Below are positions 1-11,983 of a stretch of 64,000 nucleotides of DNA, piece by piece. The DNA is taken from contig CAUJNA010001757.1 of assembly GCA_963377175.1 (NCBI GenBank), positions 840,515 through 904,514 on the forward strand, read 5' to 3'. This DNA comes from Effrenium voratum (lineage: Eukaryota > Sar > Dinophyceae > Suessiales > Symbiodiniaceae). The position numbers and the translations under genes are program-made. Below the pieces are notes generated by a model. The model did no database searches. It was not told the DNA's origin and saw only the letters and a program-made list of their open reading frames with translations. The number at the start of each line of letters is the position of its first letter. Within the stretch, counting starts at the first letter, position 1.

Positions 1-615
1 TGGTCGCTCCTCTTCAGGGAGCCAACCAGGCCCCTCACTCTCAGCAGGTTTCTCAAATAACTTGTGTTTGTCTCTCCCCGACGGGCGGTGGCAGTTGCAA
101 CCAGCACGCTTGCCCCAATAACAGATTTTGCAATTGCAGAATGTTCCAAGGGAAGGAGTTCCTCCTGCTTCACCTCATTGAGGTGGGGGGGTTCCACGCT
201 ATCACAGAGATGGGGTTGCCCTCCATCTAAAAATATGCGACAGCCCTCCTCCAAGTTCCCGAACTCTGCGATGGCAGGGCACAAAGCAAGGCCAGAGCGT
301 TTTGACAAAGGCTCCGCCCGCGCATCGGCCAGTTCCAGCGGCGATTGCGCAGGCGAGATCACCTGTGCCTTGTTTGCTTGCTTGCAGTCCACAGCCTTTG
401 CGAGGTCGGCAAATCCCCGACGTTTGGATGGTTTTGGGGTTGAGGGCAGGCATCTTCCCGTGTTTCTTTTACAACTTCCAGAAAACGGGATGATCTTTGT
501 TTACGGGCCGGGCCTGGAGTCGTTGCTGCAGCTGAGCATGCTGCGCCACCAGCCGTTGGATTTCTTGCCCATGTTGCTGCAACGCTTCTCGAAGCTTCTC
601 CACCGAGTCCTCCAT
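1..615 (-). pseudogene. Possible retroelement gag N-terminal fragment (partial at window edge)
   Basis: The minus strand opens at an ATG at 615 with a short amphipathic, Gln/Glu-rich helix (MEDSVEKLREALQQHGQEI and on) that looks like a coiled coil, ending at a stop near 470. A second minus frame is open from about 505 to base 1, with no stop, for about 168 codons. A single frameshift near 505 would join the two. A short N-terminal coiled coil followed by a charged region is typical of copia-type gag proteins in dinoflagellates, but I see no zinc knuckle because the window ends. It could instead be an exon of a host gene. The longer plus-strand frame over the same bases has less protein-like composition and I take it as a shadow. 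Confidence 0.3.
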
Positions 616-629
616 GGCTCCACGGCCCC

Positions 630-1985
630 GGAAAGGTGCCGCCGCTATACTCTCAGGGCAAGTCGCTGCCATTCACGCAGTAAGCTGCGTGGGCCATTCG
701 CAAGGTGTTTGACGTGTGGGCGCGTCTTGTTTTTGCAAGGTAGCAGTGTTGCAAAGGGAAACAACGAGAAACCAGCCACTTCTGCGGGCGTTCCAACATG
801 TGTTCTGCTTTTGCCTCCCTTCCACCAATCTACCGGGCTGGCAGGGCCAGAAGCTGACGACAAGCCGACAGGAAACACACTGTGGTTGCACACCAGGCAT
901 CGTACCACTACTATTGCCTCAAAGCAGATGATGCTTACCAGGGCGGTCGCGTGTCGTGACACACAATAAACCCGAAGTGATGGCGCTTTGAAGATTTGGC
1001 ATTCAAAGCTGATGTCTTGCATTTGGTTTAGTTTCATGTCCCTGGAGGCGGGCGGTTTCCCAGCTGAACTTCCTGGCTAGGCGCTGCTCCTAAACAAATA
1101 GAAGTTTGCAAAACGTGTGCATCCCTCAATCGCCCCTTTTTCTTCGCAGGGTTTCGCGGGTGCTCAATGTTAGAGGCTTCGCGCTGCGGTGCGCAGGCCT
1201 TACCACCCTGAGTGGGCGGATTTCACACCCTTTTCAATGACCTGCGCGACCCGGAAATACGGAGCACCCCTTCTTCAGTACGGGTTGACCTGGTGAGTTG
1301 GACAAGCGACAGAAAAAACTGAGCGCAACCACCTGTGCGTGGCAGGCGCGGCTTGAATTCACTTGCAGCTTAGCGGCGCTCGGGACGCCAAGGTGCATTT
1401 TCAACGCAAGGCAAGGCAATTGCTGCAAAAAAGGTGCGTGTAATGTTGACAAGCTTCCACCCAGGCTAGGTGCTTGGCACTGTCGCGATATCAGTTTTCT
1501 GGCTCCAGCCAAGCCATGAGGAGCGGTTACTCCAGCCACTAGCCTGGAAGATGGCGCGGCCTCTGGCATGGCTAGCTGCCCCGAAGTCTTTTAAGCAGGC
1601 AAGGGGGGGGATGGCACTTCCTGCCACTGGCTTGGAGTAGCGAAGCTTGAGCCTACTATACTCTTTGCACGGCGGCGCTTCGAACGTGTGGCGTCATTCA
1701 AATTGCGTGGCGTCATTCAAACTGTCATGCGCGGCATTGCCATTTAAATCAAATGGCTCAAAGCCAGGGGCAGCATGGCTGCGGTAACTTGCTGGATGGC
1801 AGGAAGCCGTGTTCCAGCCCAGCCCGGACTGTTTCACGTGTTTTGAGATCCGCTGCAAGCAGCTCTTGCACGCGCAAGAGGAAAAGACCCAACACGGAAT
1901 CAGGCAGTGCAAGGCATATGTCCGAAACCTTCTCACCACCAAAGGGGAGTTTAGTGAGAAAACTTCCGTCACACAAAAAGTGGAG
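630..1985. other. No gene seen
   Basis: Several short frames are open on both strands, but none shows recognisable motifs, and those on the two strands overlap each other. I see no RNA gene or long repeat here. Confidence 0.5.
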
Positions 1986-1989
1986 GTAC

Positions 1990-2470
1990 CCACATCGAAG
2001 CACAGGTTCGGCACAGGTTCGGCACAGGTTCGGCACGGATTCGGCACCGTCTCTGAAAGTTGCCCAGTGGCACGGCTGCGCAAGGTTTCGCTAGGATTGA
2101 ACTGCGTGGCAGGCGCAGCACTTTGGAAAGCCGAGGTGTAAGTTCCCAAGCGCGCAGCATTTTGTTCTCATGGGCATCAGAATTCGTGACAGGCGCAGCA
2201 CTTTGGGAAGGTGAGTCGCGCGGTTCGTGAATCGCATGGGAGTGGGCGCGGGAACTGCTACGCGCCGATTGCACAAATTTCGCGGCAGGCGCAGCACTTT
2301 CGCAGGATCAAGTGCAGGATTCATGGCACGCACAACACTTTCGAAAGGTCGAGTATAAGTTTCGTGGCAAGTACAGCGCTCAAGGTTGAGCACAGGTTTC
2401 GCGGTAGGCGCAGCACTGCCGAAAGTTCGAGTACAGATTTCGTGGCAGGTGCAGCGCCTCAAGGTTTGGG
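1990..2470. repeat. Short tandem repeats (11-bp and about 40-bp units)
   Basis: From about 2000 an 11-bp unit, GGTTCGGCACA, is repeated about four times. From about 2100 a looser unit of about 40 bp containing GGCAGGCGCAGCACTTTCG recurs about seven times (near 2109, 2189, 2283, 2327, 2365, 2403 and 2443). The copies differ from each other, so the array is old. Frames that stay open across it are repeat artefacts. Confidence 0.7.
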
Positions 2471-3280
2471 GCTAACAGATAGATGACATGAACAGTCTCG
2501 ATTGTGACCCGCACGAACAAGGACTGAGCTTCGTTGTAAGGCTGGGCTCCAGAAACGAAGCTGCCAGTCTCAAAATAGAACTGCCGAGAAGCACTGACAT
2601 TGAGCTGGCAGCCTCGTTTTGTAGCTGGCAGCGCCTGTTTGGAAGTATTGAAACCAGGCTGGCAGCTAGTTTTCTCCATGGTTACTCAACAAGCAGCCTC
2701 AAGATGAAGCTTATCAGAAGCCTCAAAATGATGGTTTCCACACGTCTTGCCTTGGTAGATTTCGGTCACATATTTTTGTTGCCTTCTGCAGACAAGCTTT
2801 TACGGCAAAGCAACTATCCAAGCTCTTTTGCTCAGGCGACGCTTTCGCCATCCACGCAGCACGAAAACAGCACGGCGCTTCTGCCAAACTTCGCCCGTCG
2901 CACGCAGAATTCGGAACGCATTGATGTGGCACCAAGTGTCCAGCACCTCAAAGCAACTATGGCCAGGGTTGTCTTTTCCTCCTCTTCATGTAAGAAACTT
3001 CGCAAGAGTTACCTTTGTAAGTCGAAAGGGAAACCCATTTCGCACAAGTGCAAAACCAAATGCCGTTTAGGCATGGTGTGCCAGGACTTAGCATCTTCAA
3101 GGTTGATGCAATATTTCTTTCCTGCTTAATGTACTGCAAGGGCCATTTTCTGGCCAGCCTTCGCTAAGGCAATTGCGTCCTTGCACTCGTCCAATTGTCA
3201 TCCGTCTTTGCCAAGAAACTGGCAAGCCTCTTGGGCAGATGGCGATTTGAGGGCTGAAGGGCCTTGTGCTTGTTTCCCTT
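2471..3280. other. No gene identified; one 213-codon open frame
   Basis: A plus-strand frame of 213 codons (2488-3129) is open but has no recognisable domain, and its composition does not stand out from its surroundings. I do not call it a gene. Confidence 0.4.
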
Positions 3281-3282
3281 GT

Positions 3283-3792
3283 TCAACATGTCAGGGCGAC
3301 ATTTTGTATTCCACCCTCATATCTTTGTACAACGTTTTGTTCTCCGCCTGTAATGCCGAGACGCGCTCCTTGAAGCCAGCGCAATCGGCGCCAGCGCCCA
3401 GGTCTGCCGCGTGTAGCCAATCAAGGCAGCAAATCCTGCCAGACCGAGGTCACAGTTTTCTTCAGGGCTCTTAGGTTTTCGAGGAACTCGTCTTTGCCCT
3501 TCACGCGGCAATTGCATTTAAAGTTCTCGTAGACTGCCTGGCGCATCCAACGCATTTCTTCTGTTCCAGGTGGGCAGTTGGAGCCCTCGATTGAACCAAT
3601 CCCAATCTGCTCGAATCTGTTTCCTTGCAAATTTCGTCTTTCTTTACCGCTGGGAAGGCAGGCTAGTCTCGAGTGGGCCAGCTGCTGACGCAAGACCAGT
3701 GGAGTAGCCCTCTTGACTCCTATGACCATCGACCACATATTGATCAATGGCTGGGAGCATGCAAAGCAACAATTTGCTTCAGGCTCAGGCAT
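3283..3792 (-). pseudogene. Protein-like fragment with a frameshift, unassigned
   Basis: The minus strand from 3792 to 3421 encodes a hydrophilic, protein-like sequence with several Cys (for example YENFKCNCRVKGKDEFLENL). It stops at 3421. In another frame, from about 3424 to 3283, it continues with an acidic/basic helix (FKERVSALQAENKTLYKDM) that looks like a coiled coil. One frameshift would join them. I do not recognise the family. It could be an exon-like relic or part of a retroelement gag. Confidence 0.3.
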
Positions 3793-4495
3793 GCGCCGCA
3801 GCTTTGGTTGTTAGTTGACCTACAGACTAGTCGTAGCTGTGTTCCTCCTAAAGTCTGTTGCATGGAGGCTTGTGAGGGCGTTGGTCTGGACATGCTGCGC
3901 TGCAACACTCAGCGACAGTGGTCCCCCCTTTCTGGGTGACAAATGGTGGCCCGAGCCCATGTCATAGCGTAGGCGCCCCTCAGCAATGGGCGCAATTTCA
4001 GCATGCGGCAAGCGCACTGCCGCCAACAACTGGCTACGCCACGGCTGACAACGATGACTGTGGGATGTCGGTTCAATCCTGGCCTTCACGGATGCCGGCA
4101 AAGCGATGGGTTTCCAGCGACAATGACACGAAGTCCTGACTTAATGCATGGAAACGGGCTCAACCGCAAGATGCGCATCCAGTGTCATCACGCAGGCGAT
4201 TATTCAGTTCGACGGCGCAGGTACTCATACCATGGATATCATAATCTCTACTAATTTGGAATGTGGCCTGTGCGACAAGTGTAAGCGTGATTTGTCGCAC
4301 GGGCCATTACCAGCCTCAGTCACAGCCTGGCACTGATACCAACGCAGTGTTCAGGATGGTGCAAAAACAACAAAAGATGATGAAACATGATGTTCACCTG
4401 GAGTGGAGGGATCTAAAAAACAATCCCCAAATTAAACCGGTCCCCCCCCCCGTAAAAGGGAAAAATTGGGCCTATGTGTCGCCCAAGGCCCTGAA
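3793..4495. other. No gene seen
   Basis: Only short open frames with no motifs. The region ends in a C run at 4441-4450 just before the AT-rich array. Confidence 0.5.
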
Positions 4496-4499
4496 TAAC

Positions 4500-6785
4500 A
4501 CTTTCCCGGGTTCTCCCTGGGCCAGTTCCAGGATATTTAAAAAAATGAAAAAAATCAAGTAATTTAAATAATTCAATTAATTTAAATATTTATATTTGTC
4601 ATTTTTTCAAAAAATATAGTTTCCCGGGCTCTCTCTGGGCCAGTTCCTGGATATTTCAAATAATTTAAAAAAATCAAATAATTTAAAAACTTAAAACTCT
4701 CTCTGGGCCAGTTCCTGGGTTTTTTGAATCAAATAATTGAAAATATTTCAAATAATGAATATTTACATTTTTTAAGCTTTCTTAAATTTCTGGAGGCCTC
4801 CAAAAATTTAAAAAACTTAAAAAAATATAAATAGTTGCCCGGGCTCTCTCTGGGCCAGTTCCTGGAGATGCATTTTTTTTAAAGATAATTTAATGATTCA
4901 AATAATCTAAATATGTTTAGTTTTTTAAAAATTTCTGGAGGCCTCAAGAAAATAGAAAAATAAATAGTTGCCCGGGCTCTCTCTGGGCCAGCTCCTGGAG
5001 ATTTAAAAATATTGAAAATTCAAATATTTTGAATAATTCAAATAAACTAAATATTTATTTTTTGTAAAAAATTCTGGAGGCCTCCAAAAAATGAAAAATA
5101 TAAATGGTTGCCCGGGTTCTCTCTGGGCCAGTTCCTGGATATTTAAAAAATTAAAAAGTTCAAATAATTGAAATAGTTCAAATAATTGAATTATATATAT
5201 TTTCATTTTTTTGAGTTTTTGGAGGCCTCCAGAAATTAAAAAATATATATAAATATCTAAATTGATTGAACTATTTGAATATTCAATTTTTTGCATCTTT
5301 CCAATGTTCAAATATCCTGGAACTGGCCCAGAAAAACCCGGGAAACTATTTATATGTTTAATGCTTTAATTTCTGGAGGCCTCCAAAAATATTAAAAAAA
5401 TCTAAATTAGTTGAACTATTTAAAAAATTTGATTTTTTTTAAAATTGTAAAATATCCTGGAACTGGCCCAGACAGAACCCGGGCAACTATTTATATTTTA
5501 GTTTTTTGGGGGCCTCCAGAAATTTGAAAATAAAAAATGTAAATATTCAAATTAATTGAATTATCACAATTATTTGATTTTTTTAAACAAGTGAAATATC
5601 CAGGAACTGGCCCAGAGATAGCCCGGGCAACTATTTATATTTTGTATTTTTTTAGATTTTTGGAGGCCTCCAGAAATTTTAAAAGTTCAAAAATATATAT
5701 ATTTAAATTATTTGAATTTTTAAATTATTCGATTTTTTAAGAAATTTCAATTATAATGGAACTGGCCCAGGGAGAACCCGGGAAACTATTTATATGTTGT
5801 ATTTTTTTATTTTGGAGGCCTCCAGAAATTTAAAAAAAAATGAAAATATTTAAATTATTTGAACTATTTAAAACGATTGATTTTTTTAAAATATTTTGAA
5901 TATCCTGGAACTGGCCCAGGCAGAGCCCGGGCAACTAATTAAAATGTTTGGAGGCCTCTAGAATTTTTTAAAACTCAAACATATCAATATTCAAATTATA
6001 TAAGTTATTTAGACTATTTGGTTTTTTAATTTTTTAAACATCCTGGAACTGGCCCAGGGGGAACCCCGGAAACATTTTTTTTAAAAATGGAAGGCCTCCA
6101 GAAGTTTAAAGAATTAAAAAGTATACATATTTCAACTAGTTGAATCATGTTTTGCTGAAAATATCCTGGAACTGGCCCACGGAGAGCCCGGGAAACCATT
6201 TTTTGGATTTCTACATTTTTTGGAGGCCTCCAGAAATTTAAAGAATACAATAAATATAAAGATGTATTTTTTTAATTATTCAAACTATTCATGTTTTCAA
6301 CTTTTTCAAATATCCTGGAACTTGCCCAAGGAGAGCCCGGGATATTACTCAAAAAACAAAAAATGGAGGCCTCCAGAAAATTGATTTTTTTCATAAACAA
6401 ACTTGCTGAAAATTGTGTTGCTTTGTTTTTGCTGAAAACTGTTTTGCAGAAAAATGCTTATTGTTTTGCTCGTTATTTTTCAAACTTGCTGAAAATCCGG
6501 GACCTGGCCAGGGAAACTTTTTTAAAGAAGCCTCTACAAATTCAAGAACAAATAACAAACAGATAGGTTTTGGATATTTTTAAATATCCGGAAACTAACC
6601 AGAAAGAACCCTAAAATTTAGTTATTGTTTTTGTACAAAAAATGGAGGCCTCCAGAAATTTAAAACTTAAAAGATAAATGGATTTAGATTATTTGACATG
6701 TTTAAAAACATTTTTAAACATCCTGGAACTGGCCCAGGGAGAACCCTGGATTCTTTGTTGGTTTTTGGAGGCCTCCAGAAATTCA
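4500..6785. repeat. AT-rich bipolar repeat array with GC-rich boxes and GGAGGCCTCC palindromes
   Basis: About 15 copies of a GC-rich box, consensus CCCGGGCTCTCTCTGGGCCA followed by GTTCCTGG, alternate with about 14 copies of the palindrome GGAGGCCTCC flanked by AAATTT. Copies are spaced about 115-160 bp and set in AT-rich DNA unlike the GC-rich surroundings. Six copies (4505 to 5137) read in one direction. From about 5310 to 6745 all copies read in the reverse complement, so the array is two inverted arms meeting near 5150-5210. Later copies (6497, 6581) are degenerate. Nothing in it looks coding. Confidence 0.9.
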
Positions 6786-6845
6786 AAAAATATTTACTTA
6801 AATTATCTGATTTTTTAGGTTGTTTCTTGTGGTAACGCTCTGCGA

Positions 6846-7399
6846 GTTCGGGACGTTCTGGAGGGCATCACGGCGGCTAAGGAGACCATGACGGATGGCC
6901 TCACCTTTCAGGGCATCCCGCTGAACCAAGCAACAACGCTCGTGGGCTATGGAGACTCGAGCTGGGCGAATGCGGAGGGACACAATGGCCGGCAGAGCGC
7001 ACGGTCACCGAGGGTCACGCGGCCAACGCTTGCCTCGGAGGCGAACAGCATGGACCAGTGCGTGGACAGGATGGTCTACGCCAATCACTTCTTGAGCGAG
7101 GTGCTGTTCGGTGGCCAGCAGCCTGGAGCTCACCTGGGGCAGCTTCATTGTATGATGCAGTGATAGCTAGCAATCCGAGCCTTTCAGAGAAACGGACTCT
7201 GATTGCTGTGCGGTCAATTCAAGACCGTATCAACGAACGTCAAGTTCGTTGGGCGCCGACAGGCCTGATGTGGGCTGACGGGCTCACCAAGGTAGACGCT
7301 GCTCTACAAGCCAGCTTCCGGGAGTGGCTAAGACAGCCCACCGTGACGTTGGTTGATACTAGGGCCCGCGAAAGGCAAAAGAAAAACACTTCAGTGTGA
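6846..7399 (+). pseudogene. Copia RNase H segment, inverted relative to its element
   Basis: The first half encodes a copia-type RNase H with GYGDSSWANAEGHNGRQSAR, which holds the first catalytic Asp, and TLASEANSMDQCVDRM, which matches the catalytic-Glu helix. The frame shifts near 7160. The rest (SEKRTLIAVRSIQDRINERQ, then WADGLTKVDAALQ) carries the last conserved Asp region and ends at a TGA at 7397-7399. It is the missing 3-prime part of the minus-strand element next to it, in the opposite orientation. Confidence 0.85.
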
Positions 7400-7489
7400 G
7401 TTTTGCTGCGCTTCTTCTTTGGGTCCCCAATGCATTTGCCTTTCGCGGCCATCGGCTTAGCGGCGCCCTTGGGTCATTCGACCTTTTTC

Positions 7490-8500
7490 CTCTGCCCTGC
7501 CCTTGTTGCTCAAGCTGGTGAGAGCACAAAGATCTGGTCGGGATTGTCCACTAAGCCACTGTAGACTGCCCGACACGCGCTTGAACTCGGCGCGTTCCTC
7601 GGCATTCGGCCGTCAGGCGTCCTCTCTTGACGCTACCGAATTCCATCTCCTTGATGAAGGGCGTCTGTGTCACCTTGATGCCCCAAGTGAGCGATAAGCG
7701 ACCAAAAAGTCGTCCACGCGCACTACCAGGATGACCTGCAAATAACCACGCGGACACCTCTTATAGAAGCACATGTGATCCATGTCTTTGGTGCCGAAGC
7801 AAGTCCATAAAGATTTCCTTCGATGGAGTACAGCCTGTGGGGAAATGACTTCGGTCTCAAAAACAGCGGAAGCTCCCGTGCGTCTGGTTCGCCCTGCAAG
7901 AAGGCCGTAGCCACATCTCCTCCCCACAATCCCCACTCCATACCCGTCAGCTCCGCCTGCCGACAAAGTCCACAAGTCCGCAAACTTGGTGGGCGTCGGA
8001 GATGATCGGTCGAGCTGCGACAGGTCGGGGTCCAGGCAGCCAAGGACTACTGTCCGGCATTTTGCTGCCACACTTGGCCCAGCCCCGCGGTTCTTGTCCC
8101 TACACGCGTTGCGCGACGGAATCACCCGGCGCCTCAGCGTTGGACACTTCAGCACCTTATCCGCCTCCTTTTCTTCCAGGGGCGTGATGGCGCCCCAGCT
8201 CCGCCACAACTCGTACTCCTTGCGGCTGGCCTTCACGTAGAGGTCGATCGTTGCGGCATCGCTCCTCATGATGGTTCTCCAGGGCATCTCCCTGTCCAAG
8301 GCCTTCCGCGTCATCTTGGCCACCGTAGGTTCCTGGTTGCCGTCGTCAGAGCTGTCGGACATCTCGACGTCCTTTTCCACAGTCGCAGCCAAAGCCCTGA
8401 ACCAACTCGATGAGGGGTGCCTGTTGCTTGTGCTGCGCTGCCAGTGCGGCATGCTCTGGTGTTGCTGGTGCTTGCTGCAGCAGTGGTGTCGTATTCCCAC
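7490..8500 (-). pseudogene. Copia reverse transcriptase, frameshifted
   Basis: From 8300 downward the minus strand encodes the RT N-terminus (KALDREMPWRTIMRSDAATI, with VIPSRNACRDKN and LGCLDPDLSQLDRSS). It continues in other frames with GDVATAFLQGEPDARELPLF, which holds the first catalytic Asp, and LYGLASAPKTW. The active-site box reads VRVDDFLVAY: the two Asp are present but the usual Tyr is Arg. A later frame (about 7550-7500) has the post-RT segment around AVYSGL and SRPDLCALT. At least three frameshifts show it is dead. Confidence 0.85.
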
Positions 8501-8950
8501 TTGAGATTGTCTGTGGGGTGCCGTTTGACATACCGTCAGGTGTTGTCACTTGCATGTCTCCGGCATCTGGGATGCTTGGATGCGCGTCTGTCATTGCTGT
8601 GGGAACGCTGCCCCTGGTTGCGGCAGTGCGCCCGTCTGCTGCTGCTCAAGAGGCCTGCCGGCCAGGGAGTGTTGCTGCGAAGGCTGAGATCGTGGTGATC
8701 TTGACCGTCGCCTGATGCCTGATGATGCGCTCCCTGTGGCAAGTGGTAATGCCTCTCTGTGTGGCGCTGGTGGAGCGTCGGTGAAAACACCTGTTGTTGT
8801 TGAATGACGTTCGTCGTCTCTTCAACTTGCTGCATTGCAACTTGTGGTAGTTGCGGTGGTGGTTCAGCTGCTGATGCCAATGCTGGTGGTGCTTGAGGTA
8901 TCTGAAGTGCTTGCGGTGCATGAGGTGATTCAACTGGAGGCGGTGCCAAG
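8501..8950 (-). pseudogene. Low-complexity linker of copia element 1
   Basis: Between integrase and RT the minus strand encodes a Pro/Gln/His-rich linker (for example APPPVESPHAPQALQIPQAP) with no stable frame. Such disordered linkers between integrase and RT are common in copia polyproteins. The plus-strand frames here are shadows. Confidence 0.6.
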
Positions 8951-10031
8951 AAAGGTTGCGTAGGCTCCTCAATCCCCATCGCATCCTGACCAGGTCCGGG
9001 TCCGCGCTCGTCGGTCCAAACGCAAGGCCCCTGTGGGAGTGGACCCATGCGCTCTTGCCGTCGCTGTCGTGGTGCACCAGGCGTCCCAAGACGTAGCCTC
9101 CACGCTTCTTCCCGGCCGCCTTCTTGGTCCAGCGCCAGTAGGCCGCCATAGCGCCAGGCAGGATGGCCCGCAACTGCCCGTAGAGCTTGACTTCTGAGCT
9201 CTTCTGCCAGGAGATGGCCGTTGTGGACGATGAGGCTCCGGTCGTCGTTCAAGATGTTGCCGGGGAAGCGTGGCAACTTGCCAAAAGCAGCCTGGTGAGA
9301 TGACCACCCCTTCGTTGAGACCGAGGAGTTGAGCGTCTGTGTAGCCGCCGTGATCACCCAATCCAGAGCTTTGCCGCTGGTGACCGCGTGTCCACCAGCT
9401 TCTCCACCACTGCGCGCAAAAGCGCGTTCCTCCTCTCAATGGCGCAATCCGCCAGTGTGCCTCCGCCGGGATCGTATTGACGTGGACCCCTGCGGACTCC
9501 AGCTGCTCAGTGAACTCCTTCTGGAATGCCCCGTCCGGGTCCCACCTCGATCTGCAAGGGGTAGCCGAAAGGTCCCAACCAGATCTGCCACAGCACACGT
9601 CTTGGTTAGGCGCCCGCGAAAGAAGCCGCCCAGCCTGCTGCAGGTTTGTTGCCATGCAGACAACCCCCAACACCTCGTGGTTGGTGCCCGAGAGGTCTCG
9701 GATGTAGACCAAATCTGCTTGAAGCCGCTCTCCAAATTGTCCCTGAAAGGTTGGGAGCGCTGCTGGTCGTGGCTGCAGGTGCTTCGCCGTTCTCTCACAG
9801 CTCCCGCATCAGTCAACCCCCCAACACCCGCATTTCCCGCATTTGAGGTGTTCCATGGCAGTGACCACCGCCAGGTTCAGTGCTCCATGAGCAGCAAGTA
9901 ACTGTTTGAGTTCCTGCTTGCTCGGGTGCCCTGCGTTGACATGAAGTCTGGCCACTGACGCTCTCACCTCCTTGCTGACGTTCAAAGGCGATGTCCGTCC
10001 TGAGCCCCACCACCGTGTCGCACGTCCTCAA
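8951..10031 (-). pseudogene. Copia integrase (zinc-binding, DDE core, C-terminal part), frameshifted
   Basis: Near 9960-9830 the minus strand shows a His/Cys zinc-binding segment (GHPS, then LKCGKCG in alternate frames). The core follows at about 9720-9400 with TNHEVLGVVCMATNLQQAG and the second catalytic Asp in RWDPDGAFQKEFTEQLES. The Glu helix lies across a frameshift near 9430. The C-terminal part at about 9170-8970 (KRGGYVLGRLVHHDSDGKSA) matches the region after the core. Reading needs several frame changes. It is a DDE-type integrase relic. Confidence 0.8.
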
Positions 10032-10299
10032 CCTCTATCATCAGCTTACCATCCGAGAGGAGTAGGACCGCCCCGCGATGAGAGTATTTGATATCTCTGT
10101 CACCGCCCCGCCTGCACCCTTGTGAGTTCCCAGGGTATGAGGCGAGAGATGTTCTTCTTGAAGAGCTCCGTGCCCTGCTCCAGGTTCATAGCCTTGGTCG
10201 TGCTTTTCATAAAGTTCTTCCTCACCTCCTCCAGGATCTGACCCCATGCTATGGGGCCCTCCGCCTCGTGGGCGTCGAAGCGAGTAGGTGCTCTCCTCC

Positions 10300-10830
10300 G
10301 TGCCTCGGCCTGAAGCCCCTTCATAATCGCGACGACCAACTTGTCCGGGAAGACCTGCGAGAAGGTGACGTTCTTGCAATCGAGGGGTCGGCATTCCTGT
10401 CGTTCGCTTGTTCACCCGGCCGGCAATGTCCTGGCTGTTGGTGAGGAAGCCATAGGTTTTGATGATGTCATAGCCATCAAGATCCTTCCCGCCGAACGCT
10501 CCCGCGTCGCAGTCGACGAGGATCATATTCTCCATGCTGATGAGCTCCTTCACGGCCTTCTCTTCCCAAAACCTGCTGCGCTTCGGGCTCTCCAGTAGGA
10601 TGAGGCTCAGCAAAGGCCTTTCCGCATCCTGGAGCATCATGAGTTCTTCCATCCGGCGGGCATAGTTGCAGTTCTCATTCATGACGCTCCAGTGGGTGCA
10701 TCGGTGCCCTGCCAAGACCAGGAGTGGTCTGAGGTTGTAGACCGCGTGCTCGAAGAGCCTCTTGCCCTCGGACGTGTTCAAATCAATCCCGAGGTCCCGC
10801 TCAAAGGGTTGTAGTGCATGGAGTCCATAT
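10300..10830 (-). pseudogene. Methyltransferase-like middle domain of copia polyprotein 1
   Basis: Within a 632-codon minus-strand frame (11939-10041), the stretch from about 10830 to 10400 reads DLGIDLNTSEGKRLFEHAVY, then LLVLAGHRCTHWSVMNENCN, then RFWEEKAVKELISMENMILV and YGFLTNSQDI. This looks like the DNA C5-methyltransferase-like middle domain I associate with dinoflagellate copia polyproteins. It has a [GP]xxCxxxS loop and a later segment ending in LTNS. Whether it is catalytic is unknown. It sits between protease and integrase. Confidence 0.6.
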
Positions 10831-11539
10831 CGCGGTGCCGTGCAAAGGCTTTGCAAAGGTCGAAGCCGAACTTCCGGTCCGCGGCGGTTGGCATGCTGTT
10901 CATGTCCACCGACTTCATCGCACTTCCTCCAAGTCTCTTGAGTCGGCCGGCAGAGGTCGCTCAGGCACTGGGCACTGGAAGGCGCTTTGGCCCATTTGAT
11001 CGTCGATGTCCGGCATCTCCTCCGGGTCGTCCAGTCCATGGCCTGCCGCCGGATGTCATAGATGGCGCCCGTGACCGGTTCGATGCCGTAGGCCTCGGAC
11101 GTGTCGATGTAGGCATTGGCCGCATGCCCTGCTGGTCCACTATGACTCCCTCCGGGATCGGCACACGGTACCCATCGATCTGGCCCAGTAGAGGTGGCGT
11201 GGCCATACTGCCCACGCTGCCATCCAGTGTATTCGAGGGCGATGGCGGTTGTCGCTGCGAGCTGGAGCGCAAACCATCCAATATCCATCCTTGAGTATTG
11301 TTTCGCGTTGCCCGTGTCTCCGCCAGCACGTCCTTGATAGTCGAAGGATGTGTCTGACCACATCGTCCGATGATAATGTCCTCCCGATTCATGGGTCGCC
11401 GCGGGAGAGGAGGACGAAATGGCCAGCTTCGTCTGTTCACTAAGCGTATTGCCCATGGCTGCGGCGTTGTTCAACACATTCACCTCCGGATCATCCATGC
11501 CATGATCTTCGAGTTCTTGCCAAACGTGGCTGTTGGGCC

Positions 11540-11939
11540 CTGGGGGAAACTCCACAATGCTGATAGCCAAGTGTCCCTCCAGTAGTCGTAGTTTGGCGAC
11601 GCGGCTCAAGTGAGTCAAGTCGGCCTTTTGGTTGGAGAAGTCCAGCACACACCCGAGTTTTTGCAAGGTGGTAAGGCTACCAAGGAAGGGAATGTTGGCC
11701 TTCACGATGTTGGTGCCCAAAAGGAAACACTCTTCCCCTATAGCTGCTGGAAAGGTCATCTGGCGGGTGGAGATCTTTGGTTTGCCGGCACCGAACTGAA
11801 AAGTCTCATGACAGCACATCCACTTGACTGTCACACCATGCTTCCCCACAGCATGACCTCTGACAAGCCGTGTCAATGACCATGTAGCCTGCCGCCTCTG
11901 TGGTTGCAATGAGGCAGTCATGTTCTGACACATGCACAT
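11540..11939 (-). pseudogene. Copia aspartic protease
   Basis: The minus strand near 11910-11830 reads AAGYMVIDTACQRSCCGEAW, where IDTA is the catalytic DTG/DTA motif. The reading then moves to another frame with CHETFQFGAGKPKISTRQMT and on to FLGSLTTLQKLGCVLDF, the body of a retropepsin-like domain. A frameshift near 11840 separates the active site from the rest. In the family this enzyme cuts the polyprotein. Confidence 0.75.
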
Positions 11940-11983
11940 GGCGAAGCATCATCACGAAGTGTGACTTTTCCTCACACCCATGC

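Noticed and set aside
4050..4110. tRNA-like GGTTCAATCC
   Set aside because: No matching acceptor stem or anticodon arm could be paired around it.
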